Assembly: GCA_003695455.1 (NCBI GenBank)
Contig: RFJF01000357.1
Coordinates: 1 to 5,069 of the forward strand
Length of the DNA: 5,069 nt
Reading direction: 5' to 3'
From: Chloroflexota bacterium
GTDB lineage: Bacteria; Chloroflexota; Anaerolineae; 4572-78; J111
In this document: positions 5,002 to 5,069 of the stretch, piece by piece
Layout of the letters: the number at the start of each line of letters is the position of its first letter
How positions within the stretch are numbered: the first letter of the stretch is position 1
Translations under genes and position numbers: made by a program
The notes under the pieces: generated by a model
Database searches by the model: none
Seen by the model: only the letters and a program-made list of their open reading frames with translations
What the model was told of the DNA's origin: nothing

Positions 5002-5069
5002 CAGCGATTCAACGATTCAACGATTCAGCGATTCAGCGATTCAGCGATTCAGCGAGTTAGCGAGTTAGC
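5002..5069. repeat. 8-bp tandem repeat array (unit CAGCGATT), running off the window
   Basis: Eight full units and a half unit stand head to tail: CAGCGATT at 5002; CAACGATT at 5010 and 5018; CAGCGATT at 5026, 5034 and 5042; CAGCGAGT at 5050; TAGCGAGT at 5058; then TAGC. A decayed unit, AAGCAATT, precedes them at 4994. Variants occur in neighbouring pairs or blocks, as expected from slippage or unequal exchange. No open frame uses it inside the window. It begins about 80 bp upstream of the acuI start; the full length is unknown because the window ends within it. Confidence 0.92.

Noticed and set aside
5002..5069. CRISPR array or replication-origin iterons in the 8-bp repeats.
   Set aside because: The units are head to tail without spacers and far too short for CRISPR repeats. 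There is no DnaA-box cluster, Rep gene or A/T-rich unwinding region nearby.

Overview
The window is a stretch of bacterial chromosome with moderately high GC content (mid-50s percent by eye). It is densely coded, with Shine-Dalgarno sites in front of each complete gene. I see no phage, plasmid, IS, CRISPR, tRNA or rRNA signal. The combination of a TrxB-type thioredoxin reductase, an M20D amidohydrolase, an AcuI/YhdH-type reductase and a sigma factor paired with an HTH membrane protein, plus short G/A-rich and 8-bp tandem repeats between genes, would suit a Chloroflexota (Anaerolineae-like) bacterium. That placement is an impression from style and is not proven by any marker here.

Layout, left to right. 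(1) The 3' three-quarters of a thioredoxin reductase gene (trxB, + strand, cut by the window edge) ends at 755 and is closed by a textbook intrinsic terminator at 780-813. (2) A 233-bp non-coding gap (756-988) holds that terminator, a weak candidate promoter with a small inverted repeat, and a perfect 10-bp tandem duplication just before the next ribosome binding site. (3) A two-gene unit follows: an ECF-like sigma-70 family factor (989-1699) and, one base after its stop codon, a 322-residue single-pass membrane protein (1701-2669). The membrane protein has a cytoplasmic XRE-type HTH domain and an extracytoplasmic region built of about 28-residue repeats. (4) After a 57-bp gap comes a complete M20D metallo-amidohydrolase (2727-3944, + strand). 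(5) An AcuI/YhdH-type acrylyl-CoA reductase lies on the minus strand (3925-4923) and overlaps the 3' end of the amidohydrolase gene tail to tail by 20 bp. (6) The region upstream of acuI (4924-5069) carries a strong Shine-Dalgarno, a G/A-rich degenerate repeat tract and an 8-bp tandem repeat array that runs off the window end.

The most interesting unit is the sigma factor and HTH-TM-repeat pair. Its arrangement suggests that the membrane protein is the sigma factor's partner, either a non-canonical membrane anti-sigma factor or a co-regulator that senses the envelope or exterior through its repeat domain. It has no visible zinc-binding anti-sigma motif. The other genes are housekeeping or catabolic enzymes with no evident functional link to the pair: thiol redox, N-acyl amino acid hydrolysis, and detoxification of acrylyl-CoA or related enoyl compounds.
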